From an uncultured Sutterella sp. (GTDB lineage: Bacteria; Pseudomonadota; Gammaproteobacteria; Burkholderiales; Burkholderiaceae_F): DNA of 64,000 bases. The translations under genes and the position numbers were made by a program. The stretch spans positions 186,001-250,000 of the forward strand of contig CALXXT010000002.1 in the NCBI GenBank assembly GCA_944392755.1, in the 5' to 3' direction. Positions 19,157 to 28,509 of the stretch are shown here, piece after piece (position 1 is the first letter of the stretch; the number at the start of each line of letters is the position of its first letter). The notes under the pieces were generated by a model. The model was not told where the DNA came from. It was given only the letters and a program-made list of their open reading frames with translations, and did no database searches.

Positions 19157-19471
19157 CTGATCTATCGAGCCGAAGCCGAATCTCCGAGGAATTCGCAACC
19201 GAGGTTGCAAATTTTGGCAAAAAACGGTTCGTCTGTCAAGGGCCAGTTATTAGAACTCTGATACTAGAGATTCGATAATTCAAAAATGAGCTAGATTGGT
19301 TAGTGTAAACCCCAACAAATGATACTGTTGCAGAAACGGAGTCAACATGTTAATGTTCAGTTGCATGCTCAGAAATGAGAAATGTTGATTGATAGAAATT
19401 TGTGAAATATGGGTGTTTTACGGATTATTGTTCAAAAAATGATCCTGTCCGCCTGACTTGGAAAAGAAAAA
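19157..19471. other. 315-bp gene-free region between tRNA-Lys and recA
   Basis: AT-rich. It holds the tRNA promoter on the minus strand and, presumably, the recA promoter. It contains the inverted repeat TCAACAT (19342-19348) ... ATGTTGA (19382-19388). No CTG-N10-CAG LexA site of the Escherichia coli type was found anywhere in it. Confidence 0.6.
19211..19239 (-). promoter_or_regulatory. Sigma-70 promoter of the tRNA-Lys cluster
   Basis: On the minus strand a perfect -35 TTGACA is followed after exactly 17 bp by CAAAAT (four of six matches to TATAAT). The first tRNA begins 55 bp further on, leaving a short leader that contains the hairpin GCAACC/GGTTGC. Confidence 0.7.
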
Positions 19472-20596
19472 ATGGCCGCCAAAAGCAACAAACGAACTGC
19501 TCCTGTTGAACGTCTTGAGGGAGAGGAGCGTAAGAAGGCGTTGAAGGCGGCGCTCGCCAACATTGAAAAACAGTTTGGTAAGGGCGCCATCATGCGCATG
19601 GATGACACGACTGGCGTTCAGGACATCGAAACAGTGTCCACGGGTTCGCTGGGTCTCGATCTGGCGCTCGGCGTCGGTGGGCTTCCGCGCGGACGAATCA
19701 TAGAAATCTTCGGGCCGGAATCCTCCGGCAAAACGACGCTTGCGCTGTCGGTTGTTGCGCAGATGCAGAAGACCGGCGGCACGTGCGCCTTCATCGATGC
19801 AGAGCACGCGCTTGACGTCCAGTACGCTGCCCGACTCGGAGTCGACCTGAAGGAACTTTTGCTCAGTCAGCCTGATTCGGGAGAGCAAGCTCTTGAAATC
19901 GTGGATGCGCTCGTGCGGTCGGGTTCCGTAGATCTGATCGTCGTCGATTCGGTGGCTGCGCTTACGCCGCGAAATGAAATCGAGGGTGAAATGGGCGATG
20001 CCCTTCCTGGGCTTCAGGCTCGCCTGATGTCCCAGGCGTTGCGCAAGCTCACATCGAGCATCACGCGCACGAAGTCGATGGTGATCTTCATCAATCAGAT
20101 TCGCATGAAGATCGGCGGCTACGGCAATCCGGAAACGACCACGGGCGGTAACGCGCTCAAGTTCTACAGCTCCGTGCGTCTCGATATCCGTCGTGGCGGC
20201 GCGTTGAAGAAGAACGACGAAGTGATCGGTAACGAAACGAGCGTGAAGGTGGTGAAGAACAAGGTGGCGCCTCCCTTTAAGAAGGCAGTCTTCGACATTC
20301 TCTACGGCGAAGGCATTTCCCACATCGGTGAAGTGATCGATATTGGCAGCGAGCTCAACGTACTCGATAAGTCGGGCGCTTGGTATTCATTCGATGGAAA
20401 GCGTCTTGGACAGGGTAAGGAAAACGTACGTGAGTACCTGAAGAACAATCCCGAAGTCTGCGACGAAATCGAAAAGAAAATCCGCGAACTGAAGGGGGTT
20501 CATTTGAAGAGCTTCTCTTCGGAGGATGAAGATGCGGAGATCGATGCTGTCAGCATGTCGGACGACGTGCCGATGCTTGATGATCCGGAACTCTAA
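19472..20596 (+). CDS. recA: Recombinase A
   Basis: DNA-strand-exchange ATPase and SOS co-protease, 374 aa. Walker A is [10 protein letters not shown], followed by [11 protein letters not shown] and Walker [11 protein letters not shown]. The DNA-binding loops are [20 protein letters not shown] and [19 protein letters not shown]. The C-terminal tail is acidic ([16 protein letters not shown]), which normally damps activity, and is a little longer than usual. Followed after 15 bp by recX, so an operon. Confidence 0.98.
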   Translation: MAAKSNKRTAPVERLEGEERKKALKAALANIEKQFGKGAIMRMDDTTGVQDIETVSTGSLGLDLALGVGGLPRGRIIEIFGPESSGKTTLALSVVAQMQKTGGTCAFIDAEHALDVQYAARLGVDLKELLLSQPDSGEQALEIVDALVRSGSVDLIVVDSVAALTPRNEIEGEMGDALPGLQARLMSQALRKLTSSITRTKSMVIFINQIRMKIGGYGNPETTTGGNALKFYSSVRLDIRRGGALKKNDEVIGNETSVKVVKNKVAPPFKKAVFDILYGEGISHIGEVIDIGSELNVLDKSGAWYSFDGKRLGQGKENVREYLKNNPEVCDEIEKKIRELKGVHLKSFSSEDEDAEIDAVSMSDDVPMLDDPEL

Positions 20597-20611
20597 TCGG
20601 AGGCGCTTCCG

Positions 20612-21511
20612 TTGGAAGTGATTTTTGACGAAAAGGATCTGGAGCCGCTTGAGCCGGCGCCAGATCCAAAAGAGGGTAAGGCTCGAGAGCCGTCGCAGGA
20701 GGCATTGCAGCCGTCGCTCTTCGACGACTTGATCCCGGGAGTCGAGCTTGAGCCTTTGATGCCGGGTCCCGACGCCTGGAATTTCGGTACGCCGCCCTTG
20801 CCCGTGCCTGAGCCTGAATCGTTGCCCCCGAAACCTTCACCGATCGAGGGGGCGGCTCCTTCGGATTCGATGCGTCCGGAGGCAACGGCTCGTGAGCCTT
20901 TTCCCGCACCCCGCATGATTCGTTCGGTAGGGGATATTCAAGGTGAGTTGAGCCGTACGCGTGATGATGGGCTTTTCGTAGAGGTGAACGCCGATACGTG
21001 CAACGACCCGGGACTTTTGAAGCGTCAGAGGCGCGGCGCACGCCCGAAAAAGAAGGTTTCGCTCACAGCCCGCATTGTCGGGGCGCTTGCATTGCGTGAA
21101 TATGGCCGCAAGGAACTGCGGCGCAAATTTGCGCGCAAACTCGAAGAAGGTGAGACGCTCGAAATGCTCGATGCCGTGCTTGACCGTATGGAACAGCTCG
21201 GCTATTTGAGCGATGAGCGCTATGCGTGCGTGAAGGCTCGATCTGTCTCTTCGCGCATGGGCAACGCCCGCATCGAGAGAGAGTTGCGAATGAGGGGAAT
21301 TGACTCCGCAATCGCGCGAAAGGCTGTGGCCGAGATTGAAGTTCCCGAAGAGGTTCGCGCCTATCGCATTTGGCGTCGTCGTTTCGACGAGCTCCCAAAG
21401 GATTACAGTGAGCGGGAAAGACAAATCCGCTACCTGGCGTACCGCGGGTTTAGCTTTACGAGCATTCAGCGTGTTATCCGCGGGGAGGTCGAAGACTCTG
21501 ACGAAGAGTGA
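20612..21511 (+). CDS. recX: RecA regulator RecX with long N-terminal extension
   Basis: Modulator that caps or inhibits RecA filaments. Residues from about 150 on are the RecX three-helix repeats (AREYGRKELRRKF-type segment LALREYGRKELRRKFARKL, LGYLSDERYACVKARS, RELRMRGIDSAIARKAV, YLAYRGFSFTSIQRVI). The first 145 residues are an extra, low-complexity, Pro- and Glu-rich stretch; RecX alone is about 150 aa. Start is a TTG at 20612 preceded by CGGAGG eight bases away, the only plausible initiation site between recA and the conserved domain's frame entry. Confidence 0.9.
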   Translation: MEVIFDEKDLEPLEPAPDPKEGKAREPSQEALQPSLFDDLIPGVELEPLMPGPDAWNFGTPPLPVPEPESLPPKPSPIEGAAPSDSMRPEATAREPFPAPRMIRSVGDIQGELSRTRDDGLFVEVNADTCNDPGLLKRQRRGARPKKKVSLTARIVGALALREYGRKELRRKFARKLEEGETLEMLDAVLDRMEQLGYLSDERYACVKARSVSSRMGNARIERELRMRGIDSAIARKAVAEIEVPEEVRAYRIWRRRFDELPKDYSERERQIRYLAYRGFSFTSIQRVIRGEVEDSDEE

Positions 21512-21600
21512 AGCCTCCGGAAAAGAGAGGCAATCGGGCCGAGGACTCGTTAAACTTGTAACTCCCTCAAAAACATAAAGCCCACAATCCGGAGACTGGC

Positions 21601-22356
21601 GTGGAATACATTTGGGACCTTCTGGTTAACTTGCATTGGGGTGCGGTCGGCCAGATCATCATGATCGATGTTCTTTTGGGTGGCGACAATGCCGTGGTAA
21701 TCGCCATGGCTTGCAGAAACCTGCCGCATGAACAGCGCAATAAAGGCATCTTCTGGGGTACGGCTGGGGCTATTGCTCTTCGCGTGATTCTTATCACGTT
21801 TGCCGTGCTGTTGCTCGATTTGCCATTTCTTAAAGTGGCTGGGGCGCTGTTGCTTATTTGGATCGGCGTGAAGCTCCTGATCCCTGATTACGACTCTCAT
21901 GAGAACATCGAAGGCAGCTCTCGTCTACTCGGCGCGATCAAGACGATCATCGTGGCGGACTTCGTCATGTCTTTCGACAACGTGATCGCGATCGCAGGCG
22001 CGGCGCAACAGGCTCACGAGGCTCATCAGACGCTGCTCATTATTTTTGGGCTGCTTGTTTCCGTGCCTTTCATCGTGTTCGGCAGCCAGGTGGTGCTTCG
22101 CCTGCTCGATCGCTTCCCGATCATCATCTATTTTGGCGGCGGCCTTCTCGGCTGGATCGCTGGCGGCATGCTCGTGTCGGACGGCTACGTGCAAACGCAC
22201 TGGCCGGAATTCAGCTTCACCGCGCACTATCCGTCAAGTGTTGCCTGCGCGCTCATTGTGATCATCGTGGGGCATTTTGTTGCTCGTCGCAAGCAGGCCG
22301 AGCATGATGCAGTCATCCGTCAGCTTCAGCAGAAGGGTGACAGCTCGTCGTCTTAG
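21601..22356 (+). CDS. TerC/YjbE-family integral membrane protein
   Basis: A 251-aa inner-membrane protein with about seven spans, of the family linked to tellurite resistance and manganese efflux. The two repeats each carry the acidic metal motif: LLGGDNAVVIAM near residue 26 and MSFDNVIAIAGAA near residue 122. The start is GTG at 21601 with GGAG seven bases before it. Ends with a polar His/Ser tail. A good terminator follows. Confidence 0.88.
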   Translation: MEYIWDLLVNLHWGAVGQIIMIDVLLGGDNAVVIAMACRNLPHEQRNKGIFWGTAGAIALRVILITFAVLLLDLPFLKVAGALLLIWIGVKLLIPDYDSHENIEGSSRLLGAIKTIIVADFVMSFDNVIAIAGAAQQAHEAHQTLLIIFGLLVSVPFIVFGSQVVLRLLDRFPIIIYFGGGLLGWIAGGMLVSDGYVQTHWPEFSFTAHYPSSVACALIVIIVGHFVARRKQAEHDAVIRQLQQKGDSSSS

Positions 22357-22378
22357 TTGCATTCGTTCTCAATGCTGA

Positions 22379-22416
22379 AAGGCCGATCCTTTGATGTGGG
22401 GTCGGCCTTCTTCTTT
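22379..22416 (+). terminator. Terminator of the terC-family gene
   Basis: Stem AAGGCCGATCC / GGGTCGGCCTT with a short loop, followed by CTTCTTTG, a T-rich but interrupted run. Starts 22 bp after the stop codon. Confidence 0.7.
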
Positions 22417-22859
22417 GAGTGAAAACCGTGTGCGGTTGTTTATAAGGAGGAAGTCTGTCGACGAGGATGACCTGAGGATATCCAGTGAGTCGTCGCAAGA
22501 TTGCTGATGAGAAGACAGCATGGGTTCAGCGGATGTTGCAGTAAGCAACCTGAGGCCGAAAGGCGGAGTTCAAGTTTATAAGCGGAGATCGCGACAGCAA
22601 CAGCAGCGAGGGCGTGTCGGTCGTTGCAATCTATGGGCATTCGCACGGATTGCCGAGAAGAGCGTAGACCCTTTACCGGCGACTCAAACTTTCCGATGAC
22701 GTGCCGATGGGGACACCGCTCAACAACACGGTTGCGAGAAAGGCTCCGTCTGCACTCGAAAATAGTTGATTGCAGAATGGTGCGCATGAAAGCCCAAGGT
22801 GCTTGGGCAGAGCGGCGTGGAAAGGAGCCATTAAGGGACTCCCTTCCCGATCAAAACGG
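22417..22859. other. 443-bp region without a recognised gene
   Basis: Lies between the terC terminator and the 3' end of mnmA. I see no convincing ribosome site, protein motif, tRNA, 6S, tmRNA or RNase P signature. Short open frames exist on both strands but none reads like a protein. AAGGGACTCCCTT near the mnmA end is a small palindrome. It may be a decayed gene or hold a small RNA. Confidence 0.5.
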
Positions 22860-23945
22860 TTATTCAACGCGGTCGATGAAGCCGCCTCCGAGACACACGT
22901 CTCCCGAATAGATCACGGCACTTTGCCCTGGCGTTGCTGCCCACTGGGGCGAATCGGACTCTAGGGTGAAAAGGAGGGGGGTTGCTTCAACGATTTGGCA
23001 GCCGCCGTCTGCTTGACGGTAACGCGTCTTCACCGTGTAGCTGCTCGAGAGGTCTGGCGCCTTTCCTGCAATCCATGAGGGGTGCACGGCAGTTATGCGG
23101 TTGGAGAGAAGCCAAGGATGGTCATGCCCCTGACAGATCCAGAGGGTGTTGCTTTGAAGGTCTTTCTTTGCAACGAACCAAGGCTCGCCCGTGGAATCAT
23201 GCATGCCGCCTACGCCGATGCCTTTGCGTTGGCCAAGCGTGTAGAAGGAAAGTCCAATGTGCTTTCCGACTACCCGGCCGTCAGGTGTGCGAATGGGCCC
23301 CGGATGTGTTGGGAGATAGCGGTTAAGAAATTCCCGGAAGGGGCGCTCGCCGATGAAGCAGATTCCGGTGGAATCCTTCTTGGCGGCATTCGGCAGACCG
23401 ATCTCCGAGGCAATGCGACGAACATCGCGCTTGTAGAGCCCTCCTACAGGGAAGAGCACTCGGGAAATCTGCTCCTGAGTGAGACGGTGCAAAAAGTAAC
23501 TTTGGTCTTTGCCAGGATCAACGCCGCGCAGGAGCTCTGTCCCATTTTCAGTGCGGCGAACTCGCGCGTAGTGGCCGGTGGCAATCCAGTCAGCCCCCAT
23601 CTCCATGGCATGGTCTAGAAAAGCGCGAAATTTGATTTCTGCATTGCAGAGCACGTCTGGGTTAGGCGTGCGTCCCGCAGAGTACTCCCGAAGGAAATCT
23701 GCAAAAACGCGCTCTTTGTATTCCTTGGCGAAATTGACCGCTTCGATGTCGATTCCGATTAAGTCTGCGACGGCTGTGGCATCGATGAAGTCCTGACGCG
23801 AAGAGCAATATTCGCTGTCGTCGTCGTCCTCCCAGTTTTTCATGAAAAGGCCGATGACTTCATAGCCTTGCTGTTTGAGGAGGTAGGCGCTCACGGAAGA
23901 ATCTACGCCGCCCGAAAGACCGACCACCACTGTGCCTTTGCTCAT
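22860..23945 (-). CDS. mnmA: tRNA-specific 2-thiouridylase
   Basis: Adds sulfur at C2 of the wobble uridine of tRNA-Lys, -Glu and -Gln, using sulfur relayed through the Tus system. 361 aa. The PP-loop ATP motif is [15 protein letters not shown]; the two catalytic cysteines are in [12 protein letters not shown] and [15 protein letters not shown]. The window also carries an MnmC-like oxidoreductase acting on the same wobble base and a UUU tRNA-Lys, one of the substrates. Confidence 0.97.
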   Translation of the reverse strand: MSKGTVVVGLSGGVDSSVSAYLLKQQGYEVIGLFMKNWEDDDDSEYCSSRQDFIDATAVADLIGIDIEAVNFAKEYKERVFADFLREYSAGRTPNPDVLCNAEIKFRAFLDHAMEMGADWIATGHYARVRRTENGTELLRGVDPGKDQSYFLHRLTQEQISRVLFPVGGLYKRDVRRIASEIGLPNAAKKDSTGICFIGERPFREFLNRYLPTHPGPIRTPDGRVVGKHIGLSFYTLGQRKGIGVGGMHDSTGEPWFVAKKDLQSNTLWICQGHDHPWLLSNRITAVHPSWIAGKAPDLSSSYTVKTRYRQADGGCQIVEATPLLFTLESDSPQWAATPGQSAVIYSGDVCLGGGFIDRVE

Positions 23946-24081
23946 TCAAATGACCGCTTGTGAAAGTAAGAGGATTGAAATTATAAAATTCATCGTTCAC
24001 GGCAAGCAGGTTTCGGACGCCTCGCTCGAGGTGGAAAGTGCTTGAGCTACGGAAAATATCTTTTGATGTCGAGGTAATCGC

Positions 24082-25155
24082 ATGCAGTGCAGTCCGAGGG
24101 AGTTCTGTGCGCGGATTGGGATACAACGGCCGGTTTTGAATGCACCAATGCGTTCATGGTCGGATGCCGTGATGGCAACCGCAGTTTGCCGCGCAGGCGG
24201 CCTTGGCGTGCTTGCCGGACAGAGGCTGACGGGTGCTGAACTTCTTGAAGGGGTCCGAAAGATTCGTGACGAAACCGATCGTCCTTTCGCCGTGGCGCTC
24301 GAAATTCCGCCGCGCACACCCATGAATCTCTCGGCCGTGCGGCGCACGGTCGAAATGATGAGTGCAGTGCTTGACGAATTGGGCTTGCCAGCAGATCCTG
24401 CCTATTACGAAACCCGGCTGCCCACGAGCCCCGAGCGCTTTGACGAACAGTTTGAGGCACTTCTCGAGGCTCGACCCGCCGCCGCCATCGCGCTTTGCGG
24501 GGGGTGGCGCGAAATCTACGGCGAGGCCCTGGAGGCTCGCGGCATTCGGCTTTTGGGTGCGGCAACAACTCTTCGGGAGGCGAAGGTGCAACGCTCATCG
24601 GGCGTGGAGGCTGTGATCTGTCAGGGCAGTGAAGCCGGCGGACCGCGCGAAAACTTTGAAGATGACGCAAGAGCGATGACGGGACTTTGCTCCCTTGTTC
24701 CTCAGGCAGCGAGGGCAACGCGCCTGCCGATCATCGCTGCTGGAGGCATTGCATCGCCTGAGCAAGCGATGGGGCTGGCTTGCATGGGCGCATCGGCCGT
24801 CATGCTCGGAACTGCGCTTGCTGCAACAGAAGAGTCTCTTGCGCCCGACGCTTATCGTGATCGTGTCCGATACGCGTCGCCGAGTGATTCGGTGCTCACC
24901 GATCTGTTTTCGGGGCGTACAGCTCGCATCCTCCGGTCGCCGCTGTACGATGCGCTTCGGGAAGCCGGCTCCACAGCGCTGGGGGGCTATCCGTTGCCTG
25001 CCGCAGTTTTCGAGCCACTTCTTGCTGCAGCTAAGCGCTGCGGACGAAGCGACCTTTCAGCGTGGCCCGCAGGGCAGAGCGTGGGGCAGTGCGCTTGGCG
25101 ACGCACTGCCGATGCCGTGGAGGCAATCGGATCGGCAATGATCGGAATCAGCTGA
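24082..25155 (+). CDS. Nitronate monooxygenase-family flavoprotein
   Basis: A 357-aa FMN-dependent TIM-barrel protein of the NMO/2-nitropropane dioxygenase family, which oxidises nitronates or serves as an enoyl or quinone reductase in some members. Family blocks: RIGIQRPVLNAPMRSWSD at the start, AGGLGVLAG, then CQGSEAGGPRENFEDD, IIAAGGIASPEQAMGLACMGASAVMLGTAL. The usual EAGGH block reads EAGGPR here, so classical nitronate chemistry is uncertain. Divergent from mnmA, 136 bp apart; convergent with lrgB. Confidence 0.82.
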   Translation: MQCSPREFCARIGIQRPVLNAPMRSWSDAVMATAVCRAGGLGVLAGQRLTGAELLEGVRKIRDETDRPFAVALEIPPRTPMNLSAVRRTVEMMSAVLDELGLPADPAYYETRLPTSPERFDEQFEALLEARPAAAIALCGGWREIYGEALEARGIRLLGAATTLREAKVQRSSGVEAVICQGSEAGGPRENFEDDARAMTGLCSLVPQAARATRLPIIAAGGIASPEQAMGLACMGASAVMLGTALAATEESLAPDAYRDRVRYASPSDSVLTDLFSGRTARILRSPLYDALREAGSTALGGYPLPAAVFEPLLAAAKRCGRSDLSAWPAGQSVGQCAWRRTADAVEAIGSAMIGIS

Positions 25156-25166
25156 AGGCGCAAACT

Positions 25167-25889
25167 TCAGAGGCCGAGCAGGCGCATGAGCGGCCCAGCC
25201 AAGAGTGGCGCAAGAAAGGCGGAGATGATGCCGCTGAGACCCATGCCGAGGCCGCCGAAAGCGCCTGCGCGGTTGCTGATCTGGAAGGCTGCGCCCGTTC
25301 CCATGCCGTGGGCGGCAATGCCAAGGCTAACGCCGACAACAGGTTCTGAGCGGATCTTGAGGATGTTGAAGAAGGGACGTCCGATGATTGAGCCGAGGAT
25401 GCCGGTGATGACGACGAGCGCGGCGGTGAGATCCGGCATGCCGCCGATGTTTTCGGAAATGCCCATGGCAATCGGCGTCGTTACGGACTTCGGCACCATG
25501 GACAAAATGGTTTCCGAGCTTAATCCGAGCATCCAGCCGATCGCGATGACTGAGAAAATGGCGGCAACGCAACCGGCAAAGAGGCCGCAGAGAAGTGGCA
25601 GCCAAAGTTTGGCAAGATTGCGGCGTTGCTCGTAAAGCGGGACTGCAAGCGCTACCGTGGCAGGGCCAAGCAGAAAATGAATGAAGCCTGCTCCTGAGAA
25701 ATACGTCTCGTAGGGGACGTTAAGCGTCTTCAGCAAAGCAATGAGGCTTGCCACCGTGATGATGATGGGACTGAGAAGAGGGTTAAAGCGTGCGGCAAAA
25801 AAAATCTTCTGTCCGAGGATGAATATGGCGAGCGTCAAAAGCAGCCAAAAGGCCGGGTTGGCATAGAGAGAAGAAAGCAGTTCGTTCAT
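25167..25889 (-). CDS. lrgB: LrgB-family inner-membrane protein
   Basis: 240 aa, mostly hydrophobic with about six spans. Family signatures are ARFNPLLSPIIITV near the N-terminus, PKSVTTPIAMGISENIGG and AHGMGTGAAFQISNRAGAFGGLGMGLSG. LrgB works with LrgA as a holin/antiholin-like pair or as a pyruvate or glycolate transporter, depending on the organism. Its ATG overlaps the lrgA stop by one base (TAATG), giving translational coupling. Confidence 0.92.
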   Translation of the reverse strand: MNELLSSLYANPAFWLLLTLAIFILGQKIFFAARFNPLLSPIIITVASLIALLKTLNVPYETYFSGAGFIHFLLGPATVALAVPLYEQRRNLAKLWLPLLCGLFAGCVAAIFSVIAIGWMLGLSSETILSMVPKSVTTPIAMGISENIGGMPDLTAALVVITGILGSIIGRPFFNILKIRSEPVVGVSLGIAAHGMGTGAAFQISNRAGAFGGLGMGLSGIISAFLAPLLAGPLMRLLGL

Positions 25890-26248
25890 TACGACTCCTC
25901 GTCAGAAATTTTCATGAGCTTCATGACGCCGAGAATGACGTAAGCTGAGGCCGCCATGGCGATGAGCGTCGACAGCACGATGGTGGCCATGATGGCCGCT
26001 CCTTCGTTCAAAAACCGCTCGCCGTGGCGCATGATGCCTACCCCCGCCGGAACAAAAAGGAGCGAAAGGTTCGAAAGCAGAAATCCAGCCGTCGGGCGGA
26101 TCGTGCCGATGATGCGATCCTGGGCGAATGAAGCCAAAAGCATGAGCACCATGCCGAGCACTGGTCCAGGCACCGGAAGATGCGCGACGCGGCTGATGAT
26201 TTCGCCTGCGATTTGAAAGCCGAGAATAATTGCAATGGACGCTAGCAT
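25889..26248 (-). CDS. lrgA: LrgA/CidA-family inner-membrane protein
   Basis: 119 aa, four predicted spans. Typical blocks are ISRVAHLPVPGPVLGMVLML and SLLFVPAGVGIMRHGERF. First gene of lrgAB, divergent from the S4-domain gene with 142 bp between them. No LytTR-type regulator gene is adjacent. Confidence 0.92.
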   Translation of the reverse strand: MLASIAIILGFQIAGEIISRVAHLPVPGPVLGMVLMLLASFAQDRIIGTIRPTAGFLLSNLSLLFVPAGVGIMRHGERFLNEGAAIMATIVLSTLIAMAASAYVILGVMKLMKISDEES

Positions 26249-26390
26249 AAGTCTTGTCCGATCAAGGACGTCGATGCGGAACGCAACTCCGCATCGGCAG
26301 AATTCAGAGCCAGCTCAGGGACGAGAAAATAGTTGTCGAAGGGTTGGCGGAGAAAGGTTTGCAATACTAAGGGTTTTGGAGATGGTTGGC

Positions 26391-26612
26391 ATGAAAAAAT
26401 TCGAAATTCGAGGTTCTCACATCACGCTCGACGCGCTGGTGAAAGCGCTCGGCATTGCGGCAACTGGGGGAGAAGCGAAGATGCGCATCGCTGAGGGCGA
26501 GTTCAGGGTGAATGGAGAAGTGGAGCTGCGACGCGGACGGAAACTTCGTCCGGGGGACGTGGTGGAGGCGGAAAATCTGCGGGTTGAATTGACGGCAAGT
26601 GATCCGCTGTGA
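26391..26612 (+). CDS. Small S4-domain RNA-binding protein, YbcJ-like
   Basis: 73 aa, almost entirely one S4 domain: MKKFEIRGSHITLDALVKAL, then EAKMRIAEGEFRVNGEVELRRGRKLRPGD. Same size and layout as Escherichia coli YbcJ, thought to act in tRNA or rRNA modification. The open frame continues upstream but GGAG at 26378-26381 is spaced for the ATG at 26391. Confidence 0.88.
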   Translation: MKKFEIRGSHITLDALVKALGIAATGGEAKMRIAEGEFRVNGEVELRRGRKLRPGDVVEAENLRVELTASDPL

Positions 26613-26621
26613 TGAATGAAT

Positions 26622-26654
26622 GAAGCGGAGGCGGCCGTCGGCCGCCTCCGCTTC
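26622..26654. terminator. Long perfect hairpin between the S4 gene and fadD
   Basis: A 15-bp GC-rich stem (GAAGCGGAGGCGGCC and its complement) with a 3-nt loop GTC between two convergent genes. No long T-run follows on either side, so it may work as a transcript-end stabiliser or a weak bidirectional terminator. Confidence 0.6.
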
Positions 26655-26680
26655 TGAGAAGAGGATTAGATGTTTTGCCG

Positions 26681-28369
26681 TTATTGAATGTCTTTCAACT
26701 CTCTGCGGAGAATTTTCCCAACGGCGGTCTTGGGAAGCGAGTCGGCAAAGACAATGACGTGGGGGATCTTGTAGCCCGTAAGTTGCGTGCGGCAGTATTT
26801 CTTCACATCATCAACGGTGAGCGTTGGATCCTTGCGGACAATGACCGCCTTCACCGTTTCCCCAGACTTTGCGGAGGGTACCCCAACCACGCCGACTTCG
26901 AGGACGCCCGGCATTGAGGCGATGACATTTTCCACTTCATTCGGGTAAACGTTGAAGCCCGAAACAAGGATCATGTCTTTCTTGCGGTCAGTGATTGTCA
27001 CGACGCCCCTTTCATTCATTACGCCGACGTCGCCGGTGCGAAGCCAACCGTCGCGCATGACGTGAGCCGTTTCTTCAGGCCGCTTCCAGTATCCGCGCAT
27101 CACCTGCGGACCCTGAACGCAGATTTCGCCCGTATAGGGCTGAGGATCAGCGCCGTCCGGGCAGCAGCCAAGATCGCGGAAGCCTTCGCCTCGGATCGAG
27201 ACGCGCGTGGAGGGAAGCGGCACACCGACCGAGCCGTCCCAAGGCGCATTCGGAATGTTGCCGCAGACGCCGGGGCTGCATTCCGTGAGACCGTATGCTT
27301 CAAGGATGTTGCAGCCCGTCTGTGCCTTCCATTTTTCGGCTACGGCTTTCTGCACCTGAGTACCACCGCCGGCCGTCATCTTGAGGCGGGTGAACTTGTG
27401 CCCGCAGAAGATCGGGTTGCGGAGCATGGCTGCGAAAAGCGTATTGACGCCGATGATGACGGAAAAGTTCCACTTCACGCACTCTTTGGCCAGTCCGTCG
27501 ACGTCTCGAGGATTGGTGATGAGCACCATGGTCGAGGCCCACTTGGTAAAGACGAGCGTCGCCGTGAGCGAGAAGATGTGGTAGAGCGGCAGCGCCGTGA
27601 GCACAACTTCTTCACCTTCCTTGAATGTTTGGGAAATCCAGGCGTTGACTTGAAGAATATTCGAAATGACATTGCGGTGCGTAAGCTCGGCGCCCTTGGC
27701 GATGCCGGTCGTACCGCCCGTGTACTGCAGAAGCGCAATGTCTTCGGCGTTGATCTCGTGAGGACGGAAGCCGGTGCGGCGACCGATCTCGAGTGCTTCG
27801 CGGAAGCTGACAGCCTGCGGCAGCTGGTAGGCAGGAATCATCTTCTTGACGCGTTTCACAACGAAGTTGACGAGGGTTCGTTTCACGAATGGGAAAAGAT
27901 CTCCCACGGCCGTCACCACCACGTGCTTGCAGCTTGTGTCGGGGAGCGCGCGTTCAAAAGTCCGAGCAAAATTTTCAATGATGACCGCAGCCTTAGCGCC
28001 GGAGTCGCGGAGCGTCTGGTGCACTTCGCGCGAAGTGTAGAGCGGATTGATGTTGACCACGATGAAGCCCGCTCGCATTACGGCGAAAAGCGTCACGACG
28101 TACTGTAGAAGGTTCGGCATCATGATCGCCACGCGGTCGCCGGGCTCAAGACCAAGTGACTGCAGGTAGGCGGCAAAGTGCTTTGTAAGGTCAGCCGCTT
28201 CGCGGTAAGTCAACGCGACGCCTAGATTGACGTAGGCCGGGTGATCCGGATGACGTTCGGCGGCCTGATCAAGGATCGAGGGCAGGCTCGGATAGGTGGA
28301 AGGATCAATGTCGAAGGGGATGCCGGCTGGATAGGCTGCCAGCCAGGGACGATCGTTCGATTCCGTCAT
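26681..28369 (-). CDS. fadD: Long-chain fatty acid--CoA ligase
   Basis: 562-aa adenylate-forming enzyme that activates fatty acids with ATP and CoA at the inner membrane face. The AMP-binding block is LQYTGGTTGIAKGAELTH, then AYGLTECSPGV and GWLRTGDVGVMNERGVVTITDRKKDMI. The C-terminal catalytic lysine is in LPKTAVGKILRREL. Length matches proteobacterial FadD. It stands alone; no beta-oxidation genes flank it. Confidence 0.95.
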   Translation of the reverse strand: MTESNDRPWLAAYPAGIPFDIDPSTYPSLPSILDQAAERHPDHPAYVNLGVALTYREAADLTKHFAAYLQSLGLEPGDRVAIMMPNLLQYVVTLFAVMRAGFIVVNINPLYTSREVHQTLRDSGAKAAVIIENFARTFERALPDTSCKHVVVTAVGDLFPFVKRTLVNFVVKRVKKMIPAYQLPQAVSFREALEIGRRTGFRPHEINAEDIALLQYTGGTTGIAKGAELTHRNVISNILQVNAWISQTFKEGEEVVLTALPLYHIFSLTATLVFTKWASTMVLITNPRDVDGLAKECVKWNFSVIIGVNTLFAAMLRNPIFCGHKFTRLKMTAGGGTQVQKAVAEKWKAQTGCNILEAYGLTECSPGVCGNIPNAPWDGSVGVPLPSTRVSIRGEGFRDLGCCPDGADPQPYTGEICVQGPQVMRGYWKRPEETAHVMRDGWLRTGDVGVMNERGVVTITDRKKDMILVSGFNVYPNEVENVIASMPGVLEVGVVGVPSAKSGETVKAVIVRKDPTLTVDDVKKYCRTQLTGYKIPHVIVFADSLPKTAVGKILRRELKDIQ

Positions 28370-28417
28370 GTGAAAAACGTAGTTCCGTGAAAAGAAGCGG
28401 GCTCATCTTAGCGCAAT

Positions 28418-28472
28418 AAAAAAGAAAAACGACACCCCGAAAAAGCGAACTTTTCGGATGCGTCGTTTTTTC
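28418..28472 (-). terminator. Terminator of hemG
   Basis: On the minus strand AAAACGAC ... GTCGTTTT encloses an inner stem CCGAAAAG/CTTTTTCGG and is followed by TTTTTCTTTTTTATT. It lies about 40 bp after the hemG stop. Confidence 0.75.
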
Positions 28473-28509
28473 TCCAGCGAGCCTCGCTGAGTTACTGAGT
28501 TAATGTCGG

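Noticed and set aside
22440..22859. Remnant of an insertion sequence in the terC-mnmA gap
   Set aside because: No transposase motif, terminal inverted repeats or target duplication were seen.
24082..25155. IMP dehydrogenase or enoyl-ACP reductase FabK for the TIM-barrel flavoprotein
   Set aside because: The N-terminal block and the GSEAGG motif fit the nitronate monooxygenase family better, and no CBS domains or IMPDH cysteine loop are present.
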